Source of the DNA: CAXBPY01 sp003455275
GTDB taxonomy: Bacteria; Bacteroidota; Bacteroidia; Chitinophagales; UBA10324
Direction of reading: 5' to 3'
Assembly (NCBI GenBank): GCA_963977675.1
Contig: CAXBPY010000072.1
Span: 1 to 13,416 of the forward strand
Length of the DNA: 13,416 nt
The position numbers and the translations under genes were made by a program. Positions 1-7,286 of this stretch are shown here, piece by piece. A model generated the notes under the pieces. The model had not been told where the DNA came from, did not search any database, and worked only from the letters and a program-made list of their open reading frames with translations. Each line of letters begins with the position of its first letter. Position 1 is the first letter of the stretch.

Positions 1-131
1 GACGGATTTTCCCAAACCAAAAAAACTAAAACTAAAAATGCTTAATGACTACTTGTGTGTTGGTGGTGTTTGTTTTTTATGATAGTAGGTGGTTCGGAGA
101 TCGGGGTTCGGATTGGCAACAGTTGCTTACC

Positions 132-159
132 ACGATCCACGAGCTACGATCCACAATCT
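132..159. repeat. Two tandem 14-bp units overlapping a stop codon
   Basis: The units ACGATCCACGAGCT (132-145) and ACGATCCACAATCT (146-159) differ at two positions. The second overlaps the TAG stop (158-160) of the large minus-strand gene. The rest of 1-131 holds no gene that I can see: there is an A-rich stretch with short AAAACT-type repeats at 23-38 and a 5-bp-arm palindrome GCAAC-A-GTTGC at 116-126. I see no convincing intrinsic terminator for the minus-strand operon here. Confidence 0.6.
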
Positions 160-3151
160 ACTTCCCTAACTGTGCTTTGAGATCGTCAATTTCTTTTTGC
201 TGTTCCTGAATGGCTCCGATTAATACAGGTATCAAACCGATGTAGTTAACTCCTTTGTAATCTATTGACTGAGTTTGAACAGCGCCATCAGTTCCATCTT
301 TAGAATCATCTTTAACAGTGTAATTAAAAGTTGCATTATGCACTAATCCTGGAAAAACTTTTTCGAGGTCTTGTGCAATCAATCCAACTTGATCTCCTTG
401 TGGAAGATTCATAAACTGATAAGTTCCATCCTGTTTGTATTCATATGTTTTTGGCTGCAGTTGCATTAGCGAATTCAATGCGCCATTGTATGTTCGGATG
501 TTTTGTTTCAAACCGGCATCGCTGGTGCTGAGAAGCATTCCTGTGTAACCAACATTTCCTGAGAAATAACCAGCCCAGTCATTTCCGCCTGCACCTTGCA
601 CACCGTAAATTCCGTAATCTGCTCCTGCGCTTCCTGATGCATATCCGTAAACTCCATAATAAGAATTGGCACCGCTTCCTGCAGCATTTCCATACACCCC
701 ATAACCACCATTTCCAAATGCACTACCGCGAACTCCTTCACCATTTGTTCCTGCATTGCCGCCATAAACCGCCGCAGTGCTGCTGAATGTTCCGGTCTTT
801 TGAATATTGATTCCATATCCAACACCGCTCTTGCTTGCATTTATTAATTCTCCGCTTGCCAGAGTGTAGATCGTCAGCATGTTATTGCTGTTAGTTGAAT
901 TGTTATTTTCCATTTTCATCATGGAACCTGTGTATGTGGCATCGCCATACAGATGCAGGCGATAAGCCGGAGAGCTGGTTCCAAATCCAACATTACCATC
1001 GCCTGTGGCGGTAATGATGTCTGGTGTTGAAGAATAGCTTAGAGAAAATTTTGAAGTAGAGGCTGAAGAGGATACAGAACCTGCCGTACTGAAAAAACTG
1101 GTCCCTCCACTGTAATAATTTATGCGAGCCCAATCACCAACTGTTTGTTCATAGATTGAAAGATGTGGCGAACTTGAACCCGAAGAGTTATAATCAATTT
1201 TTGTTTTTCCCATAAACATACCTGCATATCCTGAACTCGAAATTCCTTTTACGCCATTACCTGAAACATCGCCATCAAAAATTCCGGCGTAAGAAACACC
1301 TGTGGTTTTTGCATACAACCCTCCAGGCGAAGAACTACCTGCAATAAATGTTGCAGCATAGCCTGTTCCGGTTGCAAAAGCGTCAATGGAATTTCCGCTC
1401 CCATTGTTGGTTACAATCATGGCGGATGTTCCTGATCCGGTATTATTCTTATCAATGTAAACTGCTTCACCTTGTCCTGTCTTTTTTACATATAAATTAT
1501 ATCCATCACCATTGTTGGTAATGTCAACTGTATGGTTAGTGTTTGAAGAATTAGTATTTACAAATTTTCCGATAACTGAGTTGACTGATGATCCAGCTGT
1601 AACATCCAGAAGTGCAGTGGGAGTAGAAGTTCCCACTCCTACATTACCTCCGTTGAAGTTGTAAATATTACTTCCGCTTTGAATCCATAAGCTGCTTCCG
1701 CCGCCACCTGTAGTCTGATCTGGTGCAGGAGCCCATGCACTGCCATTCCATTTCAAAACATAATTTACTGTTGGTGCGGTGTTGCTTACATCATAGTTCT
1801 GAATTTTTGTAACAGTGTTTGCGCCAACTACTCCTGTGACATCCCCTGCAAGATTATTTACACTGATAACATTTGATCCGTTAATAGTGATGCCTGTTCC
1901 ACCAGTGTATGATCCACCGCCGCCACCTGTGTTATCAGTTCCGGGCGCCCATGTAGTTCCGTTGAATTTCAAAACCTGTCCTGTGGTTGGTGTTGTATTA
2001 CTTACGCTTACATTCTGAATTTTTCCTACAACCGTTGCATTCGGATTTCCGGTTACATCACCCGAAAGTGCATTGACAGAAATTTGATTCATACCATTAA
2101 TCGTCAACCCAAGGCCTGCTGTATAAGTTGTGGATGATGCATTGTCAACTGCAGGGGCCCATGCAGTACCATTGAACTTAAGCACATCACCGGTTGAAGG
2201 CGACGAAGCACTTAATTGTTTTCCTTGCATGCTTGACAATGTGTTGGATGTTGAAGTACCGGTAACATCACCATTGAGTGAAGAAGTAGAAATTACACTA
2301 CCAGAAATTGTAATTCCTGTTCCGGCGGTATAAGATCCGCCACCTCCGCCTGTATTATCAGTTGCCGGAGTCCATTGTGTTCCATCATATTTTAATACTT
2401 GCCCTGCTGATGGTGAAGAAGCACTCAGAGGTTTTCCCTGAATTTTATTGAGCGTAGGATTTGGATATGTTCCGCTTAAGTCACCTGAAGCTGCAGTTGA
2501 GTTTGTAATGTCGTCGCTTGCGTTCGTGTCGCCGGTGTTTGTAATTACATTCGAAACTGAAATTGAAATTCCGGTTCCGGGTAAATAAGATCCACCACCA
2601 CCGCCGCTGGTATTATCATTCCCCGGAATCCAATTGGTTCCATTGAATTTTAAAACCTGGCCTGTGGTTGCAGTTGAAACATCTACATCGTTTAAATCGT
2701 CAAGCAACATGCTTCCGCTAATTTTTCCTGCCACTAAAGCATATGGAACTGTCAGGAGCTGTGTAGTTCCCATATCAACATATGCGCTTCCGCCATTTGT
2801 ATCCATTTCTACTTTCATCCATTCGGCGCCATTAGTCCAAGGCACATTACTGAAAGTACCGAACACTACAGTTCCGCCTCCAACCTGTATGGTGAAAAGA
2901 CCGAATTGATTAGTAGTAATACTGTGCGTTTCTGTATAAACTGCCTGCGCTGTGGGTCCGCCATTGAGTATTGATACCCGAAGTGTAATGAGATGTGAAG
3001 CCAGAACATTTCCAGCAGCATCGCGAGCGACTCCCTGATAATTAAATTTCTGTGGAACCTGTGCGCTGGCAGCAAGGCAACCCAAAAAGATTATGACAAA
3101 AGCACACCATAAACAGAATGCAGCTACCGGGTCTTTTAATAATAGTTTCAT
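158..3151 (-). CDS. Large secreted repetitive protein with C-terminal S74 (tail-fiber type) intramolecular chaperone domain
   Basis: A 997-residue predicted surface or secreted protein. Residues 1-30 form a signal peptide (charged start, hydrophobic core, ASA before Q31). Residues 32-143 are the N-terminal beta domain common to such Bacteroidota proteins (FNYQGVARD near 36-44). Residues 164-487 hold five units of about 70-86 residues, each opening with a VLKFNG-like motif and usually carrying a glycine-rich linker. Residues 500-870 are low-complexity, with GVGTSTP-type and GVYG-type repeats. The C-terminus matches the peptidase S74 chaperone of phage tail spikes: SDAGLK at 877-882 puts Ser877 and Lys882 at the catalytic dyad spacing, GLIAQDLEKVFP follows at 923-934, and a short coiled coil ends the protein. 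In the family this domain drives trimer folding and then cuts itself off. It starts 14 bases after the upstream T9SS gene, so the two are probably co-transcribed. No T9SS tail is visible here. Trimeric adhesin is an inference. Confidence 0.85.
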   Translation of the reverse strand: MKLLLKDPVAAFCLWCAFVIIFLGCLAASAQVPQKFNYQGVARDAAGNVLASHLITLRVSILNGGPTAQAVYTETHSITTNQFGLFTIQVGGGTVVFGTFSNVPWTNGAEWMKVEMDTNGGSAYVDMGTTQLLTVPYALVAGKISGSMLLDDLNDVDVSTATTGQVLKFNGTNWIPGNDNTSGGGGGSYLPGTGISISVSNVITNTGDTNASDDITNSTAASGDLSGTYPNPTLNKIQGKPLSASSPSAGQVLKYDGTQWTPATDNTGGGGGSYTAGTGITISGSVISTSSLNGDVTGTSTSNTLSSMQGKQLSASSPSTGDVLKFNGTAWAPAVDNASSTTYTAGLGLTINGMNQISVNALSGDVTGNPNATVVGKIQNVSVSNTTPTTGQVLKFNGTTWAPGTDNTGGGGGSYTGGTGITINGSNVISVNNLAGDVTGVVGANTVTKIQNYDVSNTAPTVNYVLKWNGSAWAPAPDQTTGGGGSSLWIQSGSNIYNFNGGNVGVGTSTPTALLDVTAGSSVNSVIGKFVNTNSSNTNHTVDITNNGDGYNLYVKKTGQGEAVYIDKNNTGSGTSAMIVTNNGSGNSIDAFATGTGYAATFIAGSSSPGGLYAKTTGVSYAGIFDGDVSGNGVKGISSSGYAGMFMGKTKIDYNSSGSSSPHLSIYEQTVGDWARINYYSGGTSFFSTAGSVSSSASTSKFSLSYSSTPDIITATGDGNVGFGTSSPAYRLHLYGDATYTGSMMKMENNNSTNSNNMLTIYTLASGELINASKSGVGYGINIQKTGTFSSTAAVYGGNAGTNGEGVRGSAFGNGGYGVYGNAAGSGANSYYGVYGYASGSAGADYGIYGVQGAGGNDWAGYFSGNVGYTGMLLSTSDAGLKQNIRTYNGALNSLMQLQPKTYEYKQDGTYQFMNLPQGDQVGLIAQDLEKVFPGLVHNATFNYTVKDDSKDGTDGAVQTQSIDYKGVNYIGLIPVLIGAIQEQQKEIDDLKAQLGK
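1690..2662 (-). repeat. Five-unit internal repeat of the S74-domain surface protein
   Basis: Five in-frame units begin at about 2662, 2404, 2191, 1981 and 1765 (residues 164, 250, 321, 391 and 463). Each starts with a motif like GQVLKFNGTxWxP, is followed in most units by a run of four or five glycines, then by a GTGITI-like stretch and a GDVTG or GDLSG motif. The DNA is also similar: the stretches near 1955-1990 and 2634-2668 are close to identical apart from a few substitutions. Unit spacing is 86, 71, 70 and 72 residues, so the first unit is longer. Such repeats can gain or lose units by recombination and probably form the stalk of the protein. Confidence 0.8.
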
Positions 3152-3165
3152 TGTTCAAGTTTTAG

Positions 3166-3654
3166 TTATTGCAATTTGGTGATTTTATGAGTGAATATTT
3201 TTCGATCGCCGGTTTGAATGACGATGAAATAATTTCCTGCTGAAAATTTGTTGAGATCGAGTGTGAGTTCGGAGTTGGTGAAATTTTGTGAAATCAATTT
3301 TCTACCCAATACATCTACTACATATATTTCTGTGTTAGTAGAAAAATTATTTCCGTTGTCTCTGATAAAAATTAAACCTTCTGTTGGGTTTGGATAAACA
3401 GTGAGATTGTAAACCGGTGTTTCAGTTTCATCAATTGCAGTAGTTGTATATGAAGGTTGCTGAAACCCCTGAGTCAGAATATTTGAAAAACTGGTTACTG
3501 TGGTTGTTACAGGTTCTCCAACTGTGAATGAAATCGAACCGTTTGAAGCGGAAAAAAAATTTCCTGCAGAAGCAACCACCATTGGTGTAATGCTTTGTGC
3601 ATGGCTGCATTCAGCTACAAGAATTAAACTAAGGATTTTGCAGAGGAGTTTCAT
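3166..3654 (-). CDS. Short secreted protein with T9SS type A sorting domain
   Basis: A 162-residue protein. Residues 1-20 are a signal peptide ending SHAQ. Residues 21-70 contain a motif typical of small Bacteroidota surface proteins (SNGSISFTVGEP, then LTQGFQQP). About the last 80 residues are a T9SS type A C-terminal sorting domain: VYPNPTEG, then YVVDVLGRKL, then SAGNYFIVIQTGDRKIFTHKI. In the family this domain sends the protein through the type IX secretion system, where it is removed and the product is released or anchored. I chose the ATG at 3654 because the signal peptide begins there and GGGA lies just upstream. A TTG 20 codons further up would put a cysteine-rich, non-hydrophobic stretch before it. 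The gene leads the pair with the S74-domain protein and may secrete or anchor alongside it, which is inferred from adjacency. The mature function is unknown. Confidence 0.85.
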   Translation of the reverse strand: MKLLCKILSLILVAECSHAQSITPMVVASAGNFFSASNGSISFTVGEPVTTTVTSFSNILTQGFQQPSYTTTAIDETETPVYNLTVYPNPTEGLIFIRDNGNNFSTNTEIYVVDVLGRKLISQNFTNSELTLDLNKFSAGNYFIVIQTGDRKIFTHKITKLQ

Positions 3655-3817
3655 ATTTTTCCCTTTTATGGTGTTTATAAGGGAATTTGCAAACTCTTTA
3701 CAACAGCAATTCAAAAATGTTACAACTGTTGGATAGTTATTGGTTTGTCGTTATTCGCTATTTGTAAATTCAGAAAATGATTAGTGTACTTCTCATTTTT
3801 CAGAAAGAAGCAAAATG

Positions 3818-4372
3818 TCAGTTGAATTTTTTTCTCATAAAAAATTTAAGCAAAAAATAAGTGCTAATCGAACCAACAATAATTTTCACAACTGCACCGG
3901 GAATAATGAATTGCAGAAACCTCCAATCCCCATCTCCTTCTTGACGAATAAAAAATATTCCACAAAAAATAATTATGATATGTCCCCAAAACCAAAGACG
4001 AAGTATAAAAAGTGGTGAAGGATTTTCTTTTCGCTCCGCTGAATAACCGATGATTGGCGAAGTCAAAAGGAACCCAAGAAAAAATCCCATGGAAGGTCCG
4101 AGTACAATTTCAATTCCTGAATTGTATCCCGCAAACACAGGCACACCGCCAATTCCAAGCACCACATAAATTAATGCAGAGGCAAATCCAATTCTGCTTC
4201 CTAATGAAATTGCAACAAGAATCACTGCAAACGATTGCAGCGTGATTGGAATCGGTGATTGAACCAATAACTTCAACGGACAGAGCAAGCACAGAAAAAC
4301 AGAAGCGCATATAATTTTCGCAACTGTGTCGAGAGAATTGTTTTTCGAGAAAGAGAAATAGCGATTGAACAT
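3818..4372 (-). CDS. bioY: Biotin transporter BioY (ECF substrate-binding subunit)
   Basis: A 184-residue integral membrane protein with about six hydrophobic segments, the usual BioY length. The diagnostic block near residues 40-85 reads PIPITLQSFAVILVAI, then SALIYVVLGIGGVPVFAG, followed by GPSMGFFLGFL. BioY is the biotin-binding S component of energy-coupling factor transporters. It can work with a shared EcfA/EcfT module or, in some bacteria, alone. No Ecf or biotin synthesis gene is in the window. The start is placed at the ATG at 4372, which has GGGAG 8 bases upstream. A TTG at 4408 in the same frame would add 12 residues encoded by the hairpin region and has no ribosome-binding site. 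The gene lies 44 bases after the DoxX-type gene and is probably co-transcribed with it. I see no clear terminator after it. Confidence 0.9.
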   Translation of the reverse strand: MFNRYFSFSKNNSLDTVAKIICASVFLCLLCPLKLLVQSPIPITLQSFAVILVAISLGSRIGFASALIYVVLGIGGVPVFAGYNSGIEIVLGPSMGFFLGFLLTSPIIGYSAERKENPSPLFILRLWFWGHIIIIFCGIFFIRQEGDGDWRFLQFIIPGAVVKIIVGSISTYFLLKFFMRKKFN

Positions 4373-4385
4373 TGAATTCACTCTC

Positions 4386-4405
4386 CCGTTCGCTAAAGCG
4401 AACGG
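4386..4405. promoter_or_regulatory. Perfect 8-bp-stem hairpin in front of bioY
   Basis: CCGTTCGC, loop TAAA, GCGAACGG: eight uninterrupted G/C-rich pairs with a four-base loop, in otherwise AT-rich DNA. It fills most of the 44-base gap between the DoxX-type stop codon and the bioY ATG. Its final GG on the minus strand is also the start of the GGGAG ribosome-binding stretch. No T-run follows on either strand, so it is not a standard terminator. It could lower bioY translation, stabilise one part of the mRNA, bind a regulator, or be a copy of a dispersed short repeat. These roles are inferred. Confidence 0.6.
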
Positions 4406-4416
4406 CAATAAATGAA

Positions 4417-5562
4417 TTATTTGGAAAAGAAATCCTTGTTCAACTTCTCATAAGTTGGAGTCTGATGATAATGCCAGATGCCCATCACAGTTGCTCCCTT
4501 CATCAGCATGATTCCGGGATTGCTTCGAATCATAGTTTTTAAAACAGTTCCATCGCAGTAGTAAAAAGGGAAGTCAGCATTTTTATCATGACGCAGTGTT
4601 TCAATTTCCTGGTAAGAAGAAGAAGTAAGTCCAATTGTTTTCACTCCGTGCTTCGCGCATTCATCAGCTAGTTTAACTATGTCATCAAAAGCATTCTTGT
4701 TCGTCTTATCCATCTCGTAGCAAATAATCCAGAGACGATAATTCGGATCGTCCAAAACTTCTGATGTAATGTCAGGACTTTCTTCGCTCCACACTTTGAA
4801 GTCAGTGATCTTTGGTTTGTCGCCTTCGCGAATTTTTTTATTGTCCTGCTTCACGAATTCGTGATTCGCCACCCACACTGAATCAGAGAACGGCAGTTCT
4901 TTCACTGTATAGCTCTTTTCTTCTCCTGTACCCTTGTCTTTGTAAACAAGCATTACTACAGTACTATCGCGAATTGCATCGGGTCCAAGTGTCATTTCTT
5001 CACGAATATTTTTCCCAACGGCATAAGCACGGAAATCAATTACCGGAAGATAGTTGTAGCAGTAAAGAGTGAAAAGTGAAGGAATTAAAACAGCCATTGA
5101 AGCATGATAACGGCTCCACTTCAATCCCATGATAGGATGAATTCTTTTTCTATAAATAAAGAGTACCATGATAAGCACAAGCAATACAATATCTTTTGTG
5201 AATGAGGTCCAGGGAGTCAGGTGCATAAAATCACCAAAGCATCCGCAGTCTGTTACTTTATTGAAATAGGCAGAATAAAAAGTTAGGAAGGTGAAGAACA
5301 CAATCATAAGCATGAGCAACCAGGTGGTGAACTCAGCATACTCGCCAAGCAGGATTAAAACCCCTAGCAAAATCTCCAGTACACAAATGAACATAGCCAT
5401 ATACACGGTGATGGCGCTGAGAAATTCGAGATTGAATACTTCCGGACTGAAATACTCATCAAGCTTGTAAGCAAAGCCAAGCGGATCATTTGCTTTGATA
5501 AAGCCGGAGAAAATGAAAAGGCATCCAACAAGGATTCTGCAAATCGTAACTACAATTTTCAT
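4417..5562 (-). CDS. DoxX/MauE-type membrane protein with C-terminal thioredoxin-like fold (BT_3928 family)
   Basis: A 381-residue protein. Residues 1-135 are a DoxX/MauE-like four-helix membrane domain. FSGFIKANDPLGFAYKL lies at about 18-34, and DCGCFGD lies between the third and fourth helices at 105-111; that cysteine pair is typical of MauE-like redox proteins. A further hydrophobic segment at about 153-170 leads to a soluble domain. Residues 270-380 resemble a thioredoxin fold (strand RLWIICYEMD, then KTIGLTSS, then a PGIMLM cis-proline-type loop), but the CXXC motif is missing, so ordinary disulfide exchange by this domain is unlikely. The layout matches the Bacteroidota family named after BT_3928, usually found next to DUF1599 and folP genes as here. 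The function is unproven; envelope redox or maturation is inferred. The next gene, bioY, follows on the same strand. Confidence 0.8.
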   Translation of the reverse strand: MKIVVTICRILVGCLFIFSGFIKANDPLGFAYKLDEYFSPEVFNLEFLSAITVYMAMFICVLEILLGVLILLGEYAEFTTWLLMLMIVFFTFLTFYSAYFNKVTDCGCFGDFMHLTPWTSFTKDIVLLVLIMVLFIYRKRIHPIMGLKWSRYHASMAVLIPSLFTLYCYNYLPVIDFRAYAVGKNIREEMTLGPDAIRDSTVVMLVYKDKGTGEEKSYTVKELPFSDSVWVANHEFVKQDNKKIREGDKPKITDFKVWSEESPDITSEVLDDPNYRLWIICYEMDKTNKNAFDDIVKLADECAKHGVKTIGLTSSSYQEIETLRHDKNADFPFYYCDGTVLKTMIRSNPGIMLMKGATVMGIWHYHQTPTYEKLNKDFFSK

Positions 5563-5640
5563 AGCGGTGAGATTAATTTTTGTTTTTATTCCGTAGTGTT
5601 CCGGAAGGGTGGCGAATAACTAAAATCGTTCCTGAAAAAT

Positions 5641-5648
5641 CAAATGTA
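5641..5648 (-). promoter_or_regulatory. Possible -7 promoter element for the DoxX-bioY unit
   Basis: Read on the minus strand this is TACATTTG, an exact fit to the Bacteroidota -7 consensus TAnnTTTG. It sits 78 bases before the DoxX-type ATG. I see no TTG-type -33 element at the right distance, so the call is weak. The rest of the 240-base gap 5563-5802 holds the CCACCAG repeat and no gene that I can see. Confidence 0.35.
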
Positions 5649-5785
5649 AAATTGAAGTTAGTTGATAGTGGTTGGTAAAAAGATTATCAAAGTAGCTGAA
5701 AAGATTTCTGATTGAAATCGGCGATGCCTAAGATTATTATTCTCCATATTTTGAATGAGTTTGTTCATCACTGATAAAATTCTAA

Positions 5786-5801
5786 CCACCAGCCACCAGC
5801 C
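5786..5801. repeat. Tandem 7-bp CCACCAG repeat beside a stop codon
   Basis: CCACCAG occurs twice in tandem, followed by CC. It ends two bases before the TAG stop (5803-5805) of the minus-strand DUF1599 gene. Short low-complexity repeats in this position also occur after the large gene that ends at 158. Confidence 0.6.
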
Positions 5802-5802
5802 T

Positions 5803-6357
5803 CTAATTATTAACTTTCGCCTCTTCAATTTTTATAAGAGCGAAAATGCTGTAGTTAATCATATCGTAAAGATTTGCGTCAATTCCTTCGCTTCCAAAAG
5901 TATCGCCGCCATTATCCTCAATCTGACGAATGCGCATGATGCGCATGAGAATTAAATCAGTGAAAGATGAAATACGCATGTCGCGCCATGCTTCTCCGTA
6001 ATCATGATTCTTTGCCAACATCAGATTACGCGATTCATTAATTTTTTTTTCAAACAAACTGGCTGCCAGTTCAAATGAAATTTCTTTCCCGCTGTCATCA
6101 TTTAATTCCATTTGAATCAAAGCGATTACACAATAATTCACAATACCGATAAACTCGCTGTCGATGTTCTCAGCAATTTTCATTTCACGGTTCAAATCCA
6201 CAGTGCGAATCCGTTGCGCCTTAATAAATATCTGATCTGTGATAGAAGGAATCCGCATCACGCGCCAGCTGGTTCCGTAACCTTTGGTTTTGGTTACAAA
6301 TACTTTGCGGCACTCTTCCACTGCGCTGTTATACTGAGAGATTGTTTTTTCTGACAA
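5803..6357 (-). CDS. DUF1599 protein with two similar halves
   Basis: A 184-residue soluble helical protein. Two related halves are visible. In residues 7-82: ECRKVFVTKTKGYGTSWRVM, then SITDQIFIKAQRIR, then IVNYCVIALIQME. In residues 105-180: ESRNLMLAKNHDYGEAWRDM, then SFTDLILMRIMRIRQIED, then MINYSIFALIKIEE. The shared K-x-YG-x-x-WR-x-MR core marks DUF1599, also described as a nucleotide-modification-associated domain. The molecular function is unproven. The start is a TTG at 6357: no ATG exists upstream before a stop codon, and the first internal ATG is in the conserved WRVM motif and would remove part of the first half. The gene is divergent from folP across 92 bases. The family is often found beside folP in Bacteroidota, which suggests a link to folate or nucleotide metabolism, but that is inference. 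Confidence 0.85.
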   Translation of the reverse strand: MSEKTISQYNSAVEECRKVFVTKTKGYGTSWRVMRIPSITDQIFIKAQRIRTVDLNREMKIAENIDSEFIGIVNYCVIALIQMELNDDSGKEISFELAASLFEKKINESRNLMLAKNHDYGEAWRDMRISSFTDLILMRIMRIRQIEDNGGDTFGSEGIDANLYDMINYSIFALIKIEEAKVNN

Positions 6358-6382
6358 CTTATTTCTGTTTGAATCGGGTGGG

Positions 6383-6416
6383 CAAAATAAATTAATTCCA
6401 ATCCTTTAGATTCAAA
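6383..6416 (-). promoter_or_regulatory. Possible promoter for the DUF1599 gene
   Basis: On the minus strand TTTG (6416-6413) is followed after 22 bases by TTATTTTG (6390-6383), one mismatch from the Bacteroidota -7 consensus TAnnTTTG. It lies in the 92-base divergent gap shared with folP. I see no equally good promoter for folP on the plus strand. Confidence 0.3.
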
Positions 6417-6449
6417 AAAATTAATTGACAGAATTATTTTCACTCCCTA

Positions 6450-7286
6450 ATGAATTCGACGCTCAACTGCAATGGAAAATTAGTTTCGCTCTCCTCTCCT
6501 GTTGTAATGGGAATTTTGAATATAACTCCTGATTCATTTTATGATGGAGGAAAGTTTTTTTCGGAAGACAAAATAATTGAACACACCAGAAAAATGATTG
6601 CAGAAGGAGCAACCATTATAGATGTAGGCGGACAATCAACCCGGCCGAGAGCGGAAATGATTTCACAGGATGAAGAAATCAGGCGCGTGATTCCGGTGAT
6701 TGAATTGCTGAAAAAAAATTTCCCTGACACAACAATTTCCATTGATACTTTCAGAAGCAGAGTTGCAGAAGAAGCAGTGAAAGCAGACGCTTCAATCGTG
6801 AATGATATTTCCGGCGGATCAATGGATAAAGAAATGTTTTCAGTCGTAGGAAAACTAAATGTTCCATACATACTCACTCACATTAAAGGCAATCCTGAAA
6901 ACATGCAGGAGAATCCGAAGTATGAAAATGTGGTTCGTGAAGTGAAAGATTATTTCAAGGAAAAAATTTTTGAATTGCGGAATGAAGGAGTGAAAGATAT
7001 TATTCTTGATCCGGGTTTTGGTTTTGGAAAAACGGTGGAGCACAATTATTCATTATTAAAACATCTGAATTCATTTTTCATTTTTGAATTACCTCTTCTG
7101 GCGGGTATTTCCAGAAAGTCAATGATCAACCGTGTGTTGAAAACAACTCCCGAAACGGCCCTGAATGGAACTACTGCATTAAATACAATTGCACTTATGA
7201 ATGGAGCAACAATTCTTCGTGTACATGATGTGAAAGAAGCGAACGAAACAATTGCCCTGTTTAATCAATACTATGCTGCTGTTTAA
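6450..7286 (+). CDS. folP: Dihydropteroate synthase
   Basis: A 278-residue cytosolic enzyme that joins p-aminobenzoate to 6-hydroxymethyl-7,8-dihydropterin diphosphate to give dihydropteroate in folate synthesis; it is the sulfonamide target. All signature motifs of the TIM barrel are present in order: MGILNITPDSFYDGG (20-34), IDVGGQSTRP (57-66), SIDTF (97-101), VNDISGG (117-123), THIKGNPENMQ (143-153), ILDPGFGFGKT (185-195), SRK (221-223) and RVHD (257-260). Length is normal for the family. The ATG at 6450 is the natural start, 13 residues ahead of the first conserved strand. The 3' end overlaps cdaA by 14 bases, which points to translational coupling. No feature of an acquired sul-type enzyme is evident. 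Confidence 0.97.
   Translation: MNSTLNCNGKLVSLSSPVVMGILNITPDSFYDGGKFFSEDKIIEHTRKMIAEGATIIDVGGQSTRPRAEMISQDEEIRRVIPVIELLKKNFPDTTISIDTFRSRVAEEAVKADASIVNDISGGSMDKEMFSVVGKLNVPYILTHIKGNPENMQENPKYENVVREVKDYFKEKIFELRNEGVKDIILDPGFGFGKTVEHNYSLLKHLNSFFIFELPLLAGISRKSMINRVLKTTPETALNGTTALNTIALMNGATILRVHDVKEANETIALFNQYYAAV

Noticed and set aside
1690..2662. CRISPR-like array
   Set aside because: The repeats are about 210 bases, in frame, and encode protein. There are no short identical repeats with unique spacers.
1815..2909. Plus-strand open frames across the large minus-strand gene
   Set aside because: They are rich in P and V because they are antisense to the glycine- and threonine-rich repeats. They have no domain and no start signals.
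158..3151. Prophage remnant suggested by the tail-fiber (S74) domain
   Set aside because: The protein has a bacterial signal peptide and sits with a T9SS cargo gene. No phage structural, lysis or integrase gene is near.
3655..3714. Longer start (TTG at 3714) for the small T9SS protein
   Set aside because: It would put 20 non-hydrophobic, cysteine-rich residues in front of a normal signal peptide. The ATG at 3654 has a better upstream sequence.
3773..3801. Inverted repeat GAAAATGA / TCATTTTTC as terminator for bioY
   Set aside because: The pairing is imperfect and A/T-only in most positions, and no T-run follows on the minus strand.
4373..4408. Longer start (TTG at 4408) for bioY
   Set aside because: The added codons lie in the hairpin, there is no ribosome-binding site, and the ATG at 4372 gives the usual BioY length.
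7252..7272. TTG at 7252 as cdaA start
   Set aside because: The ATG at 7273 gives the typical N-terminus, and the TTG would only extend the overlap with folP.
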